The notes: generated from the sequence alone by a model not told the origin. A stretch of DNA of 64,000 nucleotides from Oscillatoriales cyanobacterium USR001 (GCA_001698425.1 MBRE01000041.1:103701-167700), one strand, 5' to 3'. Positions 16,695 through 26,264 are shown, counted from the first letter of the stretch. A program made the numbers and translations.

Positions 16695-16913
16695 ATGAAT
16701 CGATATAGTATGATTGTTCAATGGTCTGATGAAGATGGACTTTTCCTAGTTACTATTCCAGAGTTTGCCGATCGCGTGGTGATGCCTTGCACTCACGGTA
16801 AAAGTCGTGAGGAAGCAATTCATAACGGTGAAGAAGCGATCGAAATGTATTTGGAAGCTTGGGAAGCCGAAGGTGAATCTATCCCTGAACCTAGTACGCT
16901 TCAAATTGCTTGA
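16695..16913 (+). CDS. Orphan HicB-like antitoxin
   Basis: A 72-residue HicB-fold protein: MNRYSMIVQWSDEDGLFLVT, then the conserved PCTHGKSREEAI and a helix EEAIEMYLEAWEAEGESIPEP. The fold is a degraded RNase H-like domain that masks HicA. No HicA double-stranded-RNA-binding toxin is found within 250 bp on either side. GGGAGGGTGATGG precedes the start region and gives a strong ribosome site. Confidence 0.85.
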   Translation: MNRYSMIVQWSDEDGLFLVTIPEFADRVVMPCTHGKSREEAIHNGEEAIEMYLEAWEAEGESIPEPSTLQIA

Positions 16914-17056
16914 ATTGGTATTGTAAAACTCTGTTATTTACTCAGAAATATTACAACTTTCAAGTCTCTTAGCCAGATAAGGAATACCAAAGTCCCAAAC
17001 ACGAGGAGTAACTTCAAAAGGCAAGTGACCTAAAGGTGCAGAAAGTTTATACGTAA

Positions 17057-17281
17057 TACTATTATATCTTTGTTAACCTTAGCGGTGCTAACTTAAGCGG
17101 AGCCAGAATATTATTCGCAAACTTAAGTGAATCTGATTCATCAGCAGATTTACACGGTGCAATTATATCTGATAACAAGACGGCATCAGATGAAATTATC
17201 AAGGCTTGCGATGCTAACCGATGTAGGGATGAACCCGATCGCATTGTCCAAGAATTTTTAGATATATTAAGTCAGGGATAA
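17057..17281 (+). pseudogene. Pentapeptide-repeat protein remnant
   Basis: A 75-codon open stretch without a start codon reads NLSGANLSGARILFANLS, the A(D/N)LXX pattern of pentapeptide-repeat proteins, followed by about 50 residues of ordinary sequence ending EFLDILSQG. A stop immediately upstream and the missing N-terminus point to a decayed 3' end of a longer gene. Nothing else explains the 414-bp gap between hicB and the Uma2 gene. Confidence 0.6.
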
Positions 17282-17354
17282 TGAGATCGCATAACTTAAT
17301 TCAGTAACACCCAATTGAATATATAATGTGAAAGAAGACTTTTCTGGTATCGTC

Positions 17355-18194
17355 ATGCTCCAACAGCGATCGACAATTCCCCAGACAGAAATACCTCTAC
17401 CGGCGAAACAGACTTTGCCGACAATGTACGATCTCCCTAGTGAAAACCCGGAGGAACCTGGTTTGCCTGATGAGTTTCATAGTTGGCAACCTCAGTTGCT
17501 TTCGCGCACGCTAAAATTGCCAGATTATCCGAGCGATCGCATTTTTGTCGGTTCAGATTTAAACTTGTATTATGATGTTCATCATACTCTGTGGTACAAG
17601 CGTCCTGATTGGTTTCTAGTTTTGGATGTTTCTCGGTTGTATGAAGAGACAGATTTGCGCTCTAGTTATGTGGTTTGGCAAGAAGGTACAAATCCTTTTT
17701 TAGTAGTGGAATTGCTGTCGCCGGGAACGGAAAAAGAAGATTTAGGGCAGTTTGTAGAAGGGGAAATAGATGCTATTGAGGAGCATAATGGACAAGCAAC
17801 GCGAGAAACACCGCCGAGAAAGTGGGATGTTTATGAGCGAATTTTGCGAGTACCTTATTATGCTGTATTTAGTCGGTATAGCGATCGCTTGCGGATGTTT
17901 AAATTGGATGGTGGGCGCTATGTAGAACAAATCCTAGATGCGGATAATTCTCGGTTTTGGATTCCCGAATTAAAATTGGGTTTGGGAGTGTGGGAAGGTG
18001 AGTTTGAGGGGATTAATCGGCGCTGGTTGCGCTGGTATGATGCTCTGGGAAATTGGGTGCAAACCGATGCGGAATTAGCTGTTACACAGGCGGAACAAGA
18101 ACGACAAAAACGAATAGAATTAGCTGCCAAGTTAAAGTCACTTTCTGCCGAACAGTTAACAGCTTTGGGTATTATTCCTGAAGACTTGGAATAG
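17355..18194 (+). CDS. Uma2-family (DUF820) putative restriction-like nuclease
   Basis: A protein of about 279 residues from the large cyanobacterial Uma2 family, which has a PD-(D/E)XK fold. Visible active-site blocks include GSDLNLYYDVHHTLWYKRPD with PDWFLVLDV, and NPFLVVELLSPGTE carrying the E-x-L type strand, then KWDVYERILRVPYYAVF. A C-terminal Glu/Lys/Arg-rich helix (AEQERQKRIELAAKLKSL) follows. The ATG at 17355 is chosen; a GTG at 17328 is possible. These genes are highly multiplied in cyanobacteria, and their role is unproven. Confidence 0.85.
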   Translation: MLQQRSTIPQTEIPLPAKQTLPTMYDLPSENPEEPGLPDEFHSWQPQLLSRTLKLPDYPSDRIFVGSDLNLYYDVHHTLWYKRPDWFLVLDVSRLYEETDLRSSYVVWQEGTNPFLVVELLSPGTEKEDLGQFVEGEIDAIEEHNGQATRETPPRKWDVYERILRVPYYAVFSRYSDRLRMFKLDGGRYVEQILDADNSRFWIPELKLGLGVWEGEFEGINRRWLRWYDALGNWVQTDAELAVTQAEQERQKRIELAAKLKSLSAEQLTALGIIPEDLE

Positions 18195-18445
18195 GCGATC
18201 GCTGAACTTTTCAACTTCATTCGATAGTTTCCCATAAATGGATATCTGACTTTTGGGGAAGTTTTTATGCGATCGCGCTGAATTTGTTACAAATATTTAC
18301 TTTTGGGTCGGTCTGAAAAAATTTTTCTGAGATTTGCATAAAAAGTTGGGTGATTTTCATAAATAAAGGTAAGTAGAGGCGCAATTGCGCTTCAACAATG
18401 TTTCGGTCACTCATACTTACTTAACTCTTTGGAGGAGATTAGTTT

Positions 18446-19180
18446 ATGATTCCTATGAAAAAGTTATCAATTATGGTTGGATCGTCGCTAGTTGTTGCTC
18501 TAGGACTATCTATACCTACTCCTGCTAATGCTGCATCTCTAACCATCGCAGATTCAGTCAGCGAATTTTCTGGCACACAGGGTCAGAACAACTGGTACTA
18601 CGGCTATTATGACCGGTCTTTGACTAGCACTGACTTTAAGCAAATGACTCAGTTTAATGGCACGTGGTTTGTTCAGCAAGGAACTTATTTGAGTTTACTC
18701 GCTTCTACTGGAGGCCACCCAAACGGAAAAGCCCCAACAGGGTATCGTCTGCCAGTTATTCAATGGGTGGTGCGTCGCTGGGTAAGTGAGGTTGATGGAG
18801 ACATTCAGATTCTTGGCAACCTTGCTAAAAGCGATACATACTTTAACGGTCGTCAAGACAGTATTACTGGCAGTATTTTTATTAATGGCGTTCCTATTTG
18901 GTCGCAATATATTGCACCTAATGATGGGTACGGAGTTAATTACAACCTTAACACTGCAATTACAAAAGGCTCTTTTGTGGATTTTGCGATCAATCCTAAC
19001 GGAAATGATTTGAATGACACCACTAGATTCACTGCAACTATCACTACCGATGTCTCTGAATCTGAACCTGTACCTGAACCTACTACTATCTTGGGTACTT
19101 TAGCCTTTAGCACTTTTGCAGCGCGTTGGCGGATGAAACGTAAACAGCAACAGAAATCTCTTGATTCATCAGTAGTTTGA
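18446..19180 (+). CDS. PEP-CTERM sorting domain protein
   Basis: A 244-residue exported protein. It has a signal peptide (MKKLSIMVGSSLVVALGLS with cleavage near ANAAS), a secreted domain of unknown function and a C-terminal PEP-CTERM tripartite signal: VPEPTTILG, a hydrophobic stretch and a basic tail RWRMKRKQQQ. Such proteins are processed by an exosortase (EpsH type), which is not in this window. A strong GGAGGAG site lies 8 bases before the first ATG. Confidence 0.9.
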   Translation: MIPMKKLSIMVGSSLVVALGLSIPTPANAASLTIADSVSEFSGTQGQNNWYYGYYDRSLTSTDFKQMTQFNGTWFVQQGTYLSLLASTGGHPNGKAPTGYRLPVIQWVVRRWVSEVDGDIQILGNLAKSDTYFNGRQDSITGSIFINGVPIWSQYIAPNDGYGVNYNLNTAITKGSFVDFAINPNGNDLNDTTRFTATITTDVSESEPVPEPTTILGTLAFSTFAARWRMKRKQQQKSLDSSVV

Positions 19181-19283
19181 GCAAAAAATTAGTGCGATCG
19201 CTCTTAGTAAAAAAGCGCGATCGCACATTAAATATCAGGGTGTAATTCGAGCAAATCGCCAACAATACTCTGGAGTAAAAATC

Positions 19284-20075
19284 GTGAATTACCATCAAAT
19301 TTCAGCAACCTTAGATCCATACATTCAGTTATTAAAACAAACCTCCACCCCCCGCACTGCACTACTAACTCACTCAATTTATCAACAAGTAAACGACTTA
19401 AAATCTCTGCAAGTATTTATGAAATCTCATGTTTTCGCTGTCTGGGATTTTATGACACTGCTAAAAACCCTACAACGTCAATTAACTTGTATCGAATTAC
19501 CCTGGATTCCTCCCATAGATATCCATTCCGCCCGATTAGTTAATGAAATAGTTTTGGTAGAAGAAACCGATGAAATTACTCCTGGTTATTATTTAAGTCA
19601 CTTCCATCTCTACCTAGCTGCAATGGAAGAAGTTGGTGCAGATAGCCAACCAATTCGGGATTTTATTACAGCAATTCAACAAGGTTTTCCTGCTAACGAA
19701 GCTTTGGCAAATCTGCCGATTCCCGAATCTACTAAAACTTTTGTAATGAACACTTTGAAATCGGCAAACGGATTGACTCACGAAGTAGCCGCCGTCTTTC
19801 TATTAGGTAGAGAAGATGTGATTCCCAAGATGTTTCAACAAATCCTTACCAAACTAGAAGATGCTCAAGGTATTCCCTGCAATTCCTTTCGTCTTTACCT
19901 AGAAAGACACACCCATATTGATGAAGAACAGCACGCACCAATGGGGAAAAAACTATTAAGAAATATTTGTGGCAATGACTCCCTCAAATGGATGCAGGCT
20001 GTAAATGCTGCTAACAATGCTCTGAAAGTACGCCATTGTTTGTGGGATGGCATCAATCAGTCGATTCAACAGTAG
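19284..20075 (+). CDS. DUF3050 family protein (heme-oxygenase-like fold suspected)
   Basis: A 263-residue all-helical cytoplasmic protein matching DUF3050 by overall pattern. His and Glu residues spaced along helices (MKSHVFAVWDFM; VNEIVLVEETDE; LERHTHIDEEQHAP) resemble metal-ligand arrangements of heme-oxygenase-like diiron enzymes, but this is my inference. The start is a GTG, with TGGAG in the preceding bases. It is followed 72 bp later by two GTPase genes, with no evident functional link. Confidence 0.75.
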   Translation: MNYHQISATLDPYIQLLKQTSTPRTALLTHSIYQQVNDLKSLQVFMKSHVFAVWDFMTLLKTLQRQLTCIELPWIPPIDIHSARLVNEIVLVEETDEITPGYYLSHFHLYLAAMEEVGADSQPIRDFITAIQQGFPANEALANLPIPESTKTFVMNTLKSANGLTHEVAAVFLLGREDVIPKMFQQILTKLEDAQGIPCNSFRLYLERHTHIDEEQHAPMGKKLLRNICGNDSLKWMQAVNAANNALKVRHCLWDGINQSIQQ

Positions 20076-20147
20076 TTTGGACAGAAGCGACTCCAACCTG
20101 CTAAAATAAAAATAAATCTTGACCGGATTACCCGAAGGAAAGCACAA

Positions 20148-21581
20148 ATGACTCTTAACTTACGGCGACCGATTCTAGTTGGCGGGATTGGGCTATCATT
20201 CGCATTATGGCTATTAGACAGCCTTCAGGATTCAGTGGCAGAACTCGGTGAAGTTGCGCTGTTTGGCGTGGCGGCGGCGAGTATCGGTTTTTGGTGGTTA
20301 AAGCAGGGGCCAAAAGTTCCAGAAACACCTGTGATAGTGGATAGAGAAACAGCAGAAAAAGCGATCGCGATCGCAGAAATAGCCATTAATCAACTAGCCA
20401 CAGAATCACCAAATTGCGACGCTAATTCTACTTTAACAGAACAACTTAATCAGTTAAAAACTGAACTCGATCGCCAAGATTTGCGCCTCAGCATCATTGG
20501 AGGTAAAGCAGTAGGAAAAACAGCTTTAATGCAAGTATTACAGTCCGACTGGATACCCCAAAATTCCCCACAGCTAACTATCTGCGAAATTGCGCCATTA
20601 TTTACTAACCAAAATGACGTAAAAATCTCCTCAGATTTAGTATTATTTGTCACCGCTGGCGATATCACAGATCCAGAATTTCAAATTTTATCTCAACTAG
20701 CTTCAGCCGGTCAGCGGTTGGTGTTAATTTGGAATAAAATCGATCGATGTTTACCGGAACAACAATCACAAGTATTGCAGCAATTACGGCAAAGAATGGC
20801 GGGAATATTAGTGGCGGAGGATGTCGTCGCGATCGCATCTTCACCTAATACAATAAAAGTTCGCCAACACCAAGCCGACGGCACTTTAAAAGAGTGGACA
20901 GAAAACCCCAAAGCACAAATTCAGCCATTGACTGAAAGATTAAGTAAAATCTTAACTCAAGAAAGTCAAAAATTAGTTTGGGCGAACACTATTAGATTAG
21001 CATCCCATCTCAAATTAGAAGCAAAATCAGCATTAAATTTAGTCCGGCGCGATCGCACCTTACCAATAATTGAACAATATCAATATATTGCTGCTGCCGC
21101 CGCCTTTGCCAACCCCATAGCCGCCTTAGATTTATTAGCCACAGCTGCCATCAGCACCCAAATGGTAATAGATATTGGGGCAATTTATCAGCAAAAATTC
21201 TCCTTAGAGCAAGCCAAAACAGTAGCCGCCACATTAGCCAATCAAATGTTAAAATTGGGATTAGTAGAACTCTCAACCCAAGCCATTACTGCGGCTCTCA
21301 AAACTAACGCAATTACCTTTGTAGCCGGTGGAGTTGTGCAAGGTGTTAGCGCTGCTTACTTTACCAAAATCGCAGGTTTAAGCCTAATTGAGTATTTCCA
21401 AACTCAAGAAATAAGTGTAGATGCTACAGATAGCAATACCCTGAAACAACATCTCACAAAAACCCTGCAAACCGTCTTCCAACAAAATCAACAAATCACC
21501 ATTTTACAAACTTTCATCAAACAAATTATGCAGCGTTTATTGCCAGAAACACCTAAATCTGAAATACTTTCAAACGCTTAA
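20148..21581 (+). CDS. DUF697-type membrane-associated GTPase, copy 1
   Basis: A 477-residue protein with an N-terminal hydrophobic hairpin (about residues 10-50), a Ras-like GTPase domain (P-loop GGKAVGKT about residue 119, NKID about residue 196) and a C-terminal helical, Ala-rich DUF697-like domain (ANPIAALDLLATAAISTQM). The G3 DxxG motif is not clear, and VLFVTAGD marks the expected strand. It is paired with another GTPase 124 bp downstream in the same direction. Function unknown; stress or envelope roles have been guessed for the family. Confidence 0.8.
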   Translation: MTLNLRRPILVGGIGLSFALWLLDSLQDSVAELGEVALFGVAAASIGFWWLKQGPKVPETPVIVDRETAEKAIAIAEIAINQLATESPNCDANSTLTEQLNQLKTELDRQDLRLSIIGGKAVGKTALMQVLQSDWIPQNSPQLTICEIAPLFTNQNDVKISSDLVLFVTAGDITDPEFQILSQLASAGQRLVLIWNKIDRCLPEQQSQVLQQLRQRMAGILVAEDVVAIASSPNTIKVRQHQADGTLKEWTENPKAQIQPLTERLSKILTQESQKLVWANTIRLASHLKLEAKSALNLVRRDRTLPIIEQYQYIAAAAAFANPIAALDLLATAAISTQMVIDIGAIYQQKFSLEQAKTVAATLANQMLKLGLVELSTQAITAALKTNAITFVAGGVVQGVSAAYFTKIAGLSLIEYFQTQEISVDATDSNTLKQHLTKTLQTVFQQNQQITILQTFIKQIMQRLLPETPKSEILSNA

Positions 21582-21705
21582 TTATTGAGGGTGAAATATT
21601 CCAGCAAATCGGAATACTTCACCCTACTTCGATCGCCATTAATTTATACCACCAAAGACCACAAATTTTTGCTAAGATTGCAATAGTTACTCCTAATATT
21701 AAACC

Positions 21706-23124
21706 TTGATTAATCCTTCCTCTTCTCAACCTCATGTAATTGGTACGCCTGAAACCTCCTCTCCGCGTCCCCATCAACCAGGCGAACTACACTTATCCCT
21801 CGCCCGTGCTAGTTTGCGCCAAGCATTAGCACGACATTCCCCTTTTGGCAATCCACAACAGACTGCAAATACAGAATTACAAGCAGAATTGCAAACCCAA
21901 TTAGATGTCTTAAATTCTACTTTAGAAAAACTCGATCGAAATGTAATTCGGATTGCAGCTTTTGGTCTAGTTAGTCGAGGTAAATCTGCCGTTTTGAATG
22001 CTATTTTAGGTCAAAAAATTTTACAAACAGGTCCGCTGAATGGTGTTACTAAGTGGCCGCGTTCTGTCCCTTGGACGACTTCTCAAACTCTGATTGGTAA
22101 GGATGAAATACAAGTAGAATTAATTGATACTCCGGGACTTGATGAAGTTGGCGGTGATGCGCGAGGTGAAATGGCAAAACAAGTAACTCGCCAAGCAGAT
22201 TTAATTTTATTTGTAGTAGCAGGTGATATTACGAAAACTGAGTATGAAGCGCTACAAGAATTACAAAAATCCCAGAAACCTTTGATTCTAGTTTTTAATA
22301 AAATTGACCTTTATCCAGAGGTAGATAGACAAGCTATTTACCAAAATTTACAGGCATTGAGAAATGAAGAAAAAGACAATATTAAGAGAGAAAACATTAA
22401 TTATAAATCCCTAGAAATTGTAATGACTGCTGCTGAACCGACGGCGATACAGGTAAGGGTAGAATTGCCTGATGGTAGCATTACCTATGAATGGGAATCA
22501 CCGCCACCACAAGTGGATGAACTGCGGCAAAAAATTATCACAATTATTAACCAGGAAGGTCAATCTATTCTCGCTCTTAATGCGTTAACTCAAGCTAGGG
22601 AAGCTGAAGCAAATATTGCTCATAAAACTATTAAGTTGCGACAAGCTGAAGCTGAAAATTTAATCTGGCAGTTTGCTAAATATAAGGCTTTAGCTGTGGG
22701 TTTAAATCCAGTGGCTTTTTTGGATATCATGGGTGCTTCTATGGCAGATTTAGTGTTAATTCGATCTTTATCTAAGCTATATGGTTTGCCGATGACTGGT
22801 TATGAAGCGGGTAAACTTTGGAAAACAATTATGTTTAGTGCTAGTGGTTTACTATTAGGAGAATTTGGTAGTAGTTTAATGTTAGGTTTGGGAAAAAGTG
22901 CGGCTGGAATGATTGCAGATTTTTCTACCTTTGCGGGAGTTACTGTTACTCAAGCTAGTTTAGCTGCTTATGGAACTTATGCTGTAGGTCGTGCTTCTCA
23001 AGTTTATTTGGAAAAGGGTTGTACTTGGGGGCCCTTGGGACAGGATAAAATTATTCAAGATATTATTAACCAAGTTGAACGCAATTCGATTATCTATCGT
23101 TTACAATATAATCTGAGGAGTTAA
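21706..23124 (+). CDS. DUF697-type GTPase, copy 2
   Basis: A 472-residue GTP-binding protein with P-loop GLVSRGKS (about residue 87), G3 DTPGLDE (about 141) and G4 NKID (about 199), giving a complete Era/dynamin-like GTPase core, followed by a hydrophobic C-terminal DUF697 domain (LNPVAFLDIMGASMADL). The start is a TTG; no ATG is found before the helix that leads into the G domain. Unlike copy 1, its GTPase motifs are canonical. The two may form a functional pair. Confidence 0.8.
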   Translation: MINPSSSQPHVIGTPETSSPRPHQPGELHLSLARASLRQALARHSPFGNPQQTANTELQAELQTQLDVLNSTLEKLDRNVIRIAAFGLVSRGKSAVLNAILGQKILQTGPLNGVTKWPRSVPWTTSQTLIGKDEIQVELIDTPGLDEVGGDARGEMAKQVTRQADLILFVVAGDITKTEYEALQELQKSQKPLILVFNKIDLYPEVDRQAIYQNLQALRNEEKDNIKRENINYKSLEIVMTAAEPTAIQVRVELPDGSITYEWESPPPQVDELRQKIITIINQEGQSILALNALTQAREAEANIAHKTIKLRQAEAENLIWQFAKYKALAVGLNPVAFLDIMGASMADLVLIRSLSKLYGLPMTGYEAGKLWKTIMFSASGLLLGEFGSSLMLGLGKSAAGMIADFSTFAGVTVTQASLAAYGTYAVGRASQVYLEKGCTWGPLGQDKIIQDIINQVERNSIIYRLQYNLRS

Positions 23125-23157
23125 ATTAATCATTATTTTAAGTTTTAATTCTAAGTT

Positions 23158-23865
23158 TTAATTCTCACCCAAATAAGCTTTACGAACTGTCTCATTAGAT
23201 TGTAAATCTTTAGCGGTTCCCTCAACTACAACTTGACCGGTTTGAATTACATAACCCCGATGAGCCACAGTCAATGCCATGCGAGCATTTTGCTCTACTA
23301 ATAAAATCGTTGTTCCTTGGGAATTAATATCACGAATAATCGCAAAAATTTGACTCACCAACATTGGAGCCAAGCCCATACTTGGCTCATCTAATAATAA
23401 TAACCGAGGTCGCGACATCATCGCCCGACCAATGGCTAACATTTGCTGTTCGCCGCCGCTAAGTGTCCCACCTTTTTGAGTAATTCGTTCTCTCAATCTG
23501 GGGAACAAATTTAACACTAATTCCATGTCAGATTTAATGCCTAGAGTATCATTGCGAAGATAAGCACCCATTTCTAAATTTTCTTGAACTGTCATCCGAG
23601 GAAAAATTAGCCGTCCCTCTGGACTTTGAGAAATTCCTAAGCGAACAATTGCCTCGGTAGACATGGAATCTAGGGGTTTTCCCTCAAATAATATATTACC
23701 TTCGCGGTGGCGAATTAGACCTTGAATTGTGCGAAGAGTGGTAGTTTTTCCGGCTCCATTACTACCAATTAAAGTGACAACTTCTCCCTGCTCAACTTTT
23801 AATGAAACTCCTTTGAGAGCGTGAATATTGCCGTAATAAGTATGAATGTTTTTAATTTCAAGCAT
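23158..23865 (-). CDS. livF: Branched-chain/neutral amino acid ABC transporter ATPase LivF
   Basis: A 235-residue ABC ATPase of the LivF/NatE type: Walker A GSNGAGKTT (about residue 34), signature LSGGEQQ, Walker B LLLLDEPSMGLAP. It forms a heterodimer with LivG under the LivH-LivM channel. It is the last gene of the livK-H-M-G-F order on the minus strand and 40 bp after livG. Confidence 0.93.
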   Translation of the reverse strand: MLEIKNIHTYYGNIHALKGVSLKVEQGEVVTLIGSNGAGKTTTLRTIQGLIRHREGNILFEGKPLDSMSTEAIVRLGISQSPEGRLIFPRMTVQENLEMGAYLRNDTLGIKSDMELVLNLFPRLRERITQKGGTLSGGEQQMLAIGRAMMSRPRLLLLDEPSMGLAPMLVSQIFAIIRDINSQGTTILLVEQNARMALTVAHRGYVIQTGQVVVEGTAKDLQSNETVRKAYLGEN

Positions 23866-23905
23866 ATTTTTATTGTAAGTCCTATGATAATTTATTTATG
23901 CCTAC

Positions 23906-24682
23906 TTAATTATTATTTTCTTCTTTTCCTAAATAAGCTTCAATCACGCGGGGATTGGTCTGAATTTCTCCAGGGGTTCCCTCAGCAATTTTAACACCAT
24001 ATTCCATTACACTCACGCGATCGCTAATTCCCATTACAACTTTCATATCATGCTCAATTAACAAAATTGTCAAATCTAATTCATCTCGAATCCGGTAAAT
24101 AAATCTGGTTAAATCTGCCGTTTCATTGGGATTCATTCCCGCAGTTGGCTCATCTAAAAGTAATACTTTTGGTTCGGAAGCTAAGGCTCTAGCAATTTCT
24201 AATCTTCGCTGATCTCCATAGGACAAATTTTTTGCCATTTCTGTGGCTTTAGAAACTCCTAAGCCCACAAAATTAATCAAATAAAGTGCTTTTTCTTTAG
24301 CTTGTAATTCCTCTCTTTCTACAGTTTTAGTGCGAATAATTGCACCTAATAAACCAGTTTTCATTCTGCTATGTCTCCCTACCAAAACATTTTCTAAGAC
24401 GGTCATATTATTGAACAAGCGAATATTCTGAAAAGTCCGTGCAATTCCTAAACTTGTCAGTTTATCTGGTGGTAAACCAGTAATTTCTTGATTTTCTATC
24501 CGCAATTGACCAGAGGTAGGGACATAAATGCCTGTTAACATATTAAAAAATGTGGTTTTTCCGGCTCCATTGGGACCGATTAAACTAGCAATTATACCTT
24601 TTTCTAAAGTAAAATTTACCTGGTTAACCGCTGTTAAACCGCCAAATCGCATAGTTAGTTGATGGGCTTCTAATAATGGCAT
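23906..24682 (-). CDS. livG: Branched-chain/neutral amino acid ABC transporter ATPase LivG
   Basis: A 258-residue ABC ATPase: Walker A GPNGAGKTTFFN (about residue 36), the LivG-typical GIARTFQNIRLF, signature LSYGDQRRLEIARAL, Walker B VLLLDEPTAGMNP and the switch His in LLIEHDM. It partners LivF. Located 31 bp downstream of livM in the same operon. Confidence 0.93.
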   Translation of the reverse strand: MPLLEAHQLTMRFGGLTAVNQVNFTLEKGIIASLIGPNGAGKTTFFNMLTGIYVPTSGQLRIENQEITGLPPDKLTSLGIARTFQNIRLFNNMTVLENVLVGRHSRMKTGLLGAIIRTKTVEREELQAKEKALYLINFVGLGVSKATEMAKNLSYGDQRRLEIARALASEPKVLLLDEPTAGMNPNETADLTRFIYRIRDELDLTILLIEHDMKVVMGISDRVSVMEYGVKIAEGTPGEIQTNPRVIEAYLGKEENNN

Positions 24683-24713
24683 AATTGACTCCTTAATATT
24701 AGCTAAAAATTAA

Positions 24714-26249
24714 TTAGCTCATTTCATTATCTGAGTGCATTTCGGCTTGATGTACTCGATCGGGGATTAGCCCCTCTGGACGTACAATCATCATTATAAC
24801 TAGAGTTAAACCAAAGAGAAATAGGCGCATTTGTACGGGATCTAAACTAACAACTAAAAATTCTCGCAGTGCGGGACTGGAAATATTTGGTAATATAGAA
24901 GTATTCAATACTCCTTTAAGAACTTGTGCAAGTTGAGGTAAATAAAGTCGATCGGCTGACATAATGATAATACTACCTAAAATTACCCCGCTCATATTAC
25001 CTAATCCTCCTAAAATTACCATACATAGAATGATTACGGAAACGGAAAAGTCAAAGACGCTGGGGAAAATAGCACTGATGTAGGCGGCGTAAAAAGCACC
25101 AGCAAAGCCTGAAAAAGTAGCGCCCATTGCAAAGGCGGAAAGCTTGGTTTTTACTAGGTTAATTCCCATTGCACTAGCGGCTAATTCATCTTCTCGCATG
25201 GCGGCCCAAGCTCTCCCTAATCGGGAATTTCGGAGTCGTGAAATCATAAAATAGGAGAAGACAACTAGAGCTAAAATTAGGTAATACCAGGGGTAATAAT
25301 TGCCGGAATTAAAAGTGCCGATTAAGGGGAGAGATGGGCGACCAATTGGGTTTATTCCGGCTTCGCCACCGGTGAGATTCAGGGCGCGATCGCATCCTAA
25401 CAAACAAATTGCTATTTGGGGATTTCCTGACAGTAAAGCAAAAAGTTTAGAAATAGGTTCTTCAATCCGCACTGAAGTTAAATTTCTAAATACAACTGGG
25501 ATAATTTCCCCAAATCCTAGAGTGACAATTGCTAGGTAATCACCTCTTAATCGTAATGTTGGAGCGCCTAAAACTACTCCGGCGATCGCGGCTACAAAAG
25601 CCGCAATTGGTAATACTAACCAGAAGTTCCAATATAAATTAAGCTGAGGAGAAGAAAGTAAGGCTGTAGTATAAGCACCAATCGCAAAAAAAGCTGCATA
25701 GCCTAAGTCTAATAAACCGGCAAAACCGACTGTAATATTTAGACCAAGAGCTAAGATAATGAAAATTTGAATTTGTACAACGGTAGCTATCCACTGAGTT
25801 TGAGCCGAACCATCAACAAAGGGAAAAGATATTAAGATAAATGCCAATGTTATTAAAGTGGCGATGCGACTGCGTTGGCCTTGTATTCCTTGTAATGTTC
25901 CCATAATTCCACTGGCAAAAGTGGCGATCGCGCAGCTACAACCTCCATACAATAGCGTAGTTAGAAAAGGTACAGGAAATTGGCCAGAAATTGGTCTGAG
26001 TAAAACTCCTTCTATAATACTTGCGATCGCCAACCAACTTCCTAACCATAATCCCACCTCAATACCTAATTTCGCTCCTATTTTTGGGCTGTAAATTTTC
26101 TCCCCTTGACAGCGCATAAAACCCACGCCCGCACCTAATAGCCAACCAATCAAAGAACCACTCCAACCACCAAATATTAGAACAGTTATAGCCGCGATCG
26201 CGCCTACAATCCCACTTGACTTAATTCCCTTAATTATCTGCTCTTTCAT
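24714..26249 (-). CDS. livM: Branched-chain/neutral amino acid ABC permease LivM, extended
   Basis: A 511-residue permease, longer than many LivM proteins. The LivM core starts around residue 155 (IFIILALGLNITVGFAGLLD), and ends with MMIVRPEGL. Preceding it is a hydrophobic N-terminal extension with about four extra membrane segments and Gly-rich pieces (IFGGWSGSLIGWLLGAGVGF). A periplasmic or cytoplasmic insert with GCDRALNLTGGEAGINPIGR sits in mid-core. It forms the channel with LivH. Confidence 0.9.
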   Translation of the reverse strand: MKEQIIKGIKSSGIVGAIAAITVLIFGGWSGSLIGWLLGAGVGFMRCQGEKIYSPKIGAKLGIEVGLWLGSWLAIASIIEGVLLRPISGQFPVPFLTTLLYGGCSCAIATFASGIMGTLQGIQGQRSRIATLITLAFILISFPFVDGSAQTQWIATVVQIQIFIILALGLNITVGFAGLLDLGYAAFFAIGAYTTALLSSPQLNLYWNFWLVLPIAAFVAAIAGVVLGAPTLRLRGDYLAIVTLGFGEIIPVVFRNLTSVRIEEPISKLFALLSGNPQIAICLLGCDRALNLTGGEAGINPIGRPSLPLIGTFNSGNYYPWYYLILALVVFSYFMISRLRNSRLGRAWAAMREDELAASAMGINLVKTKLSAFAMGATFSGFAGAFYAAYISAIFPSVFDFSVSVIILCMVILGGLGNMSGVILGSIIIMSADRLYLPQLAQVLKGVLNTSILPNISSPALREFLVVSLDPVQMRLFLFGLTLVIMMIVRPEGLIPDRVHQAEMHSDNEMS

Positions 26250-26264
26250 AATTATTTGTTAGTT

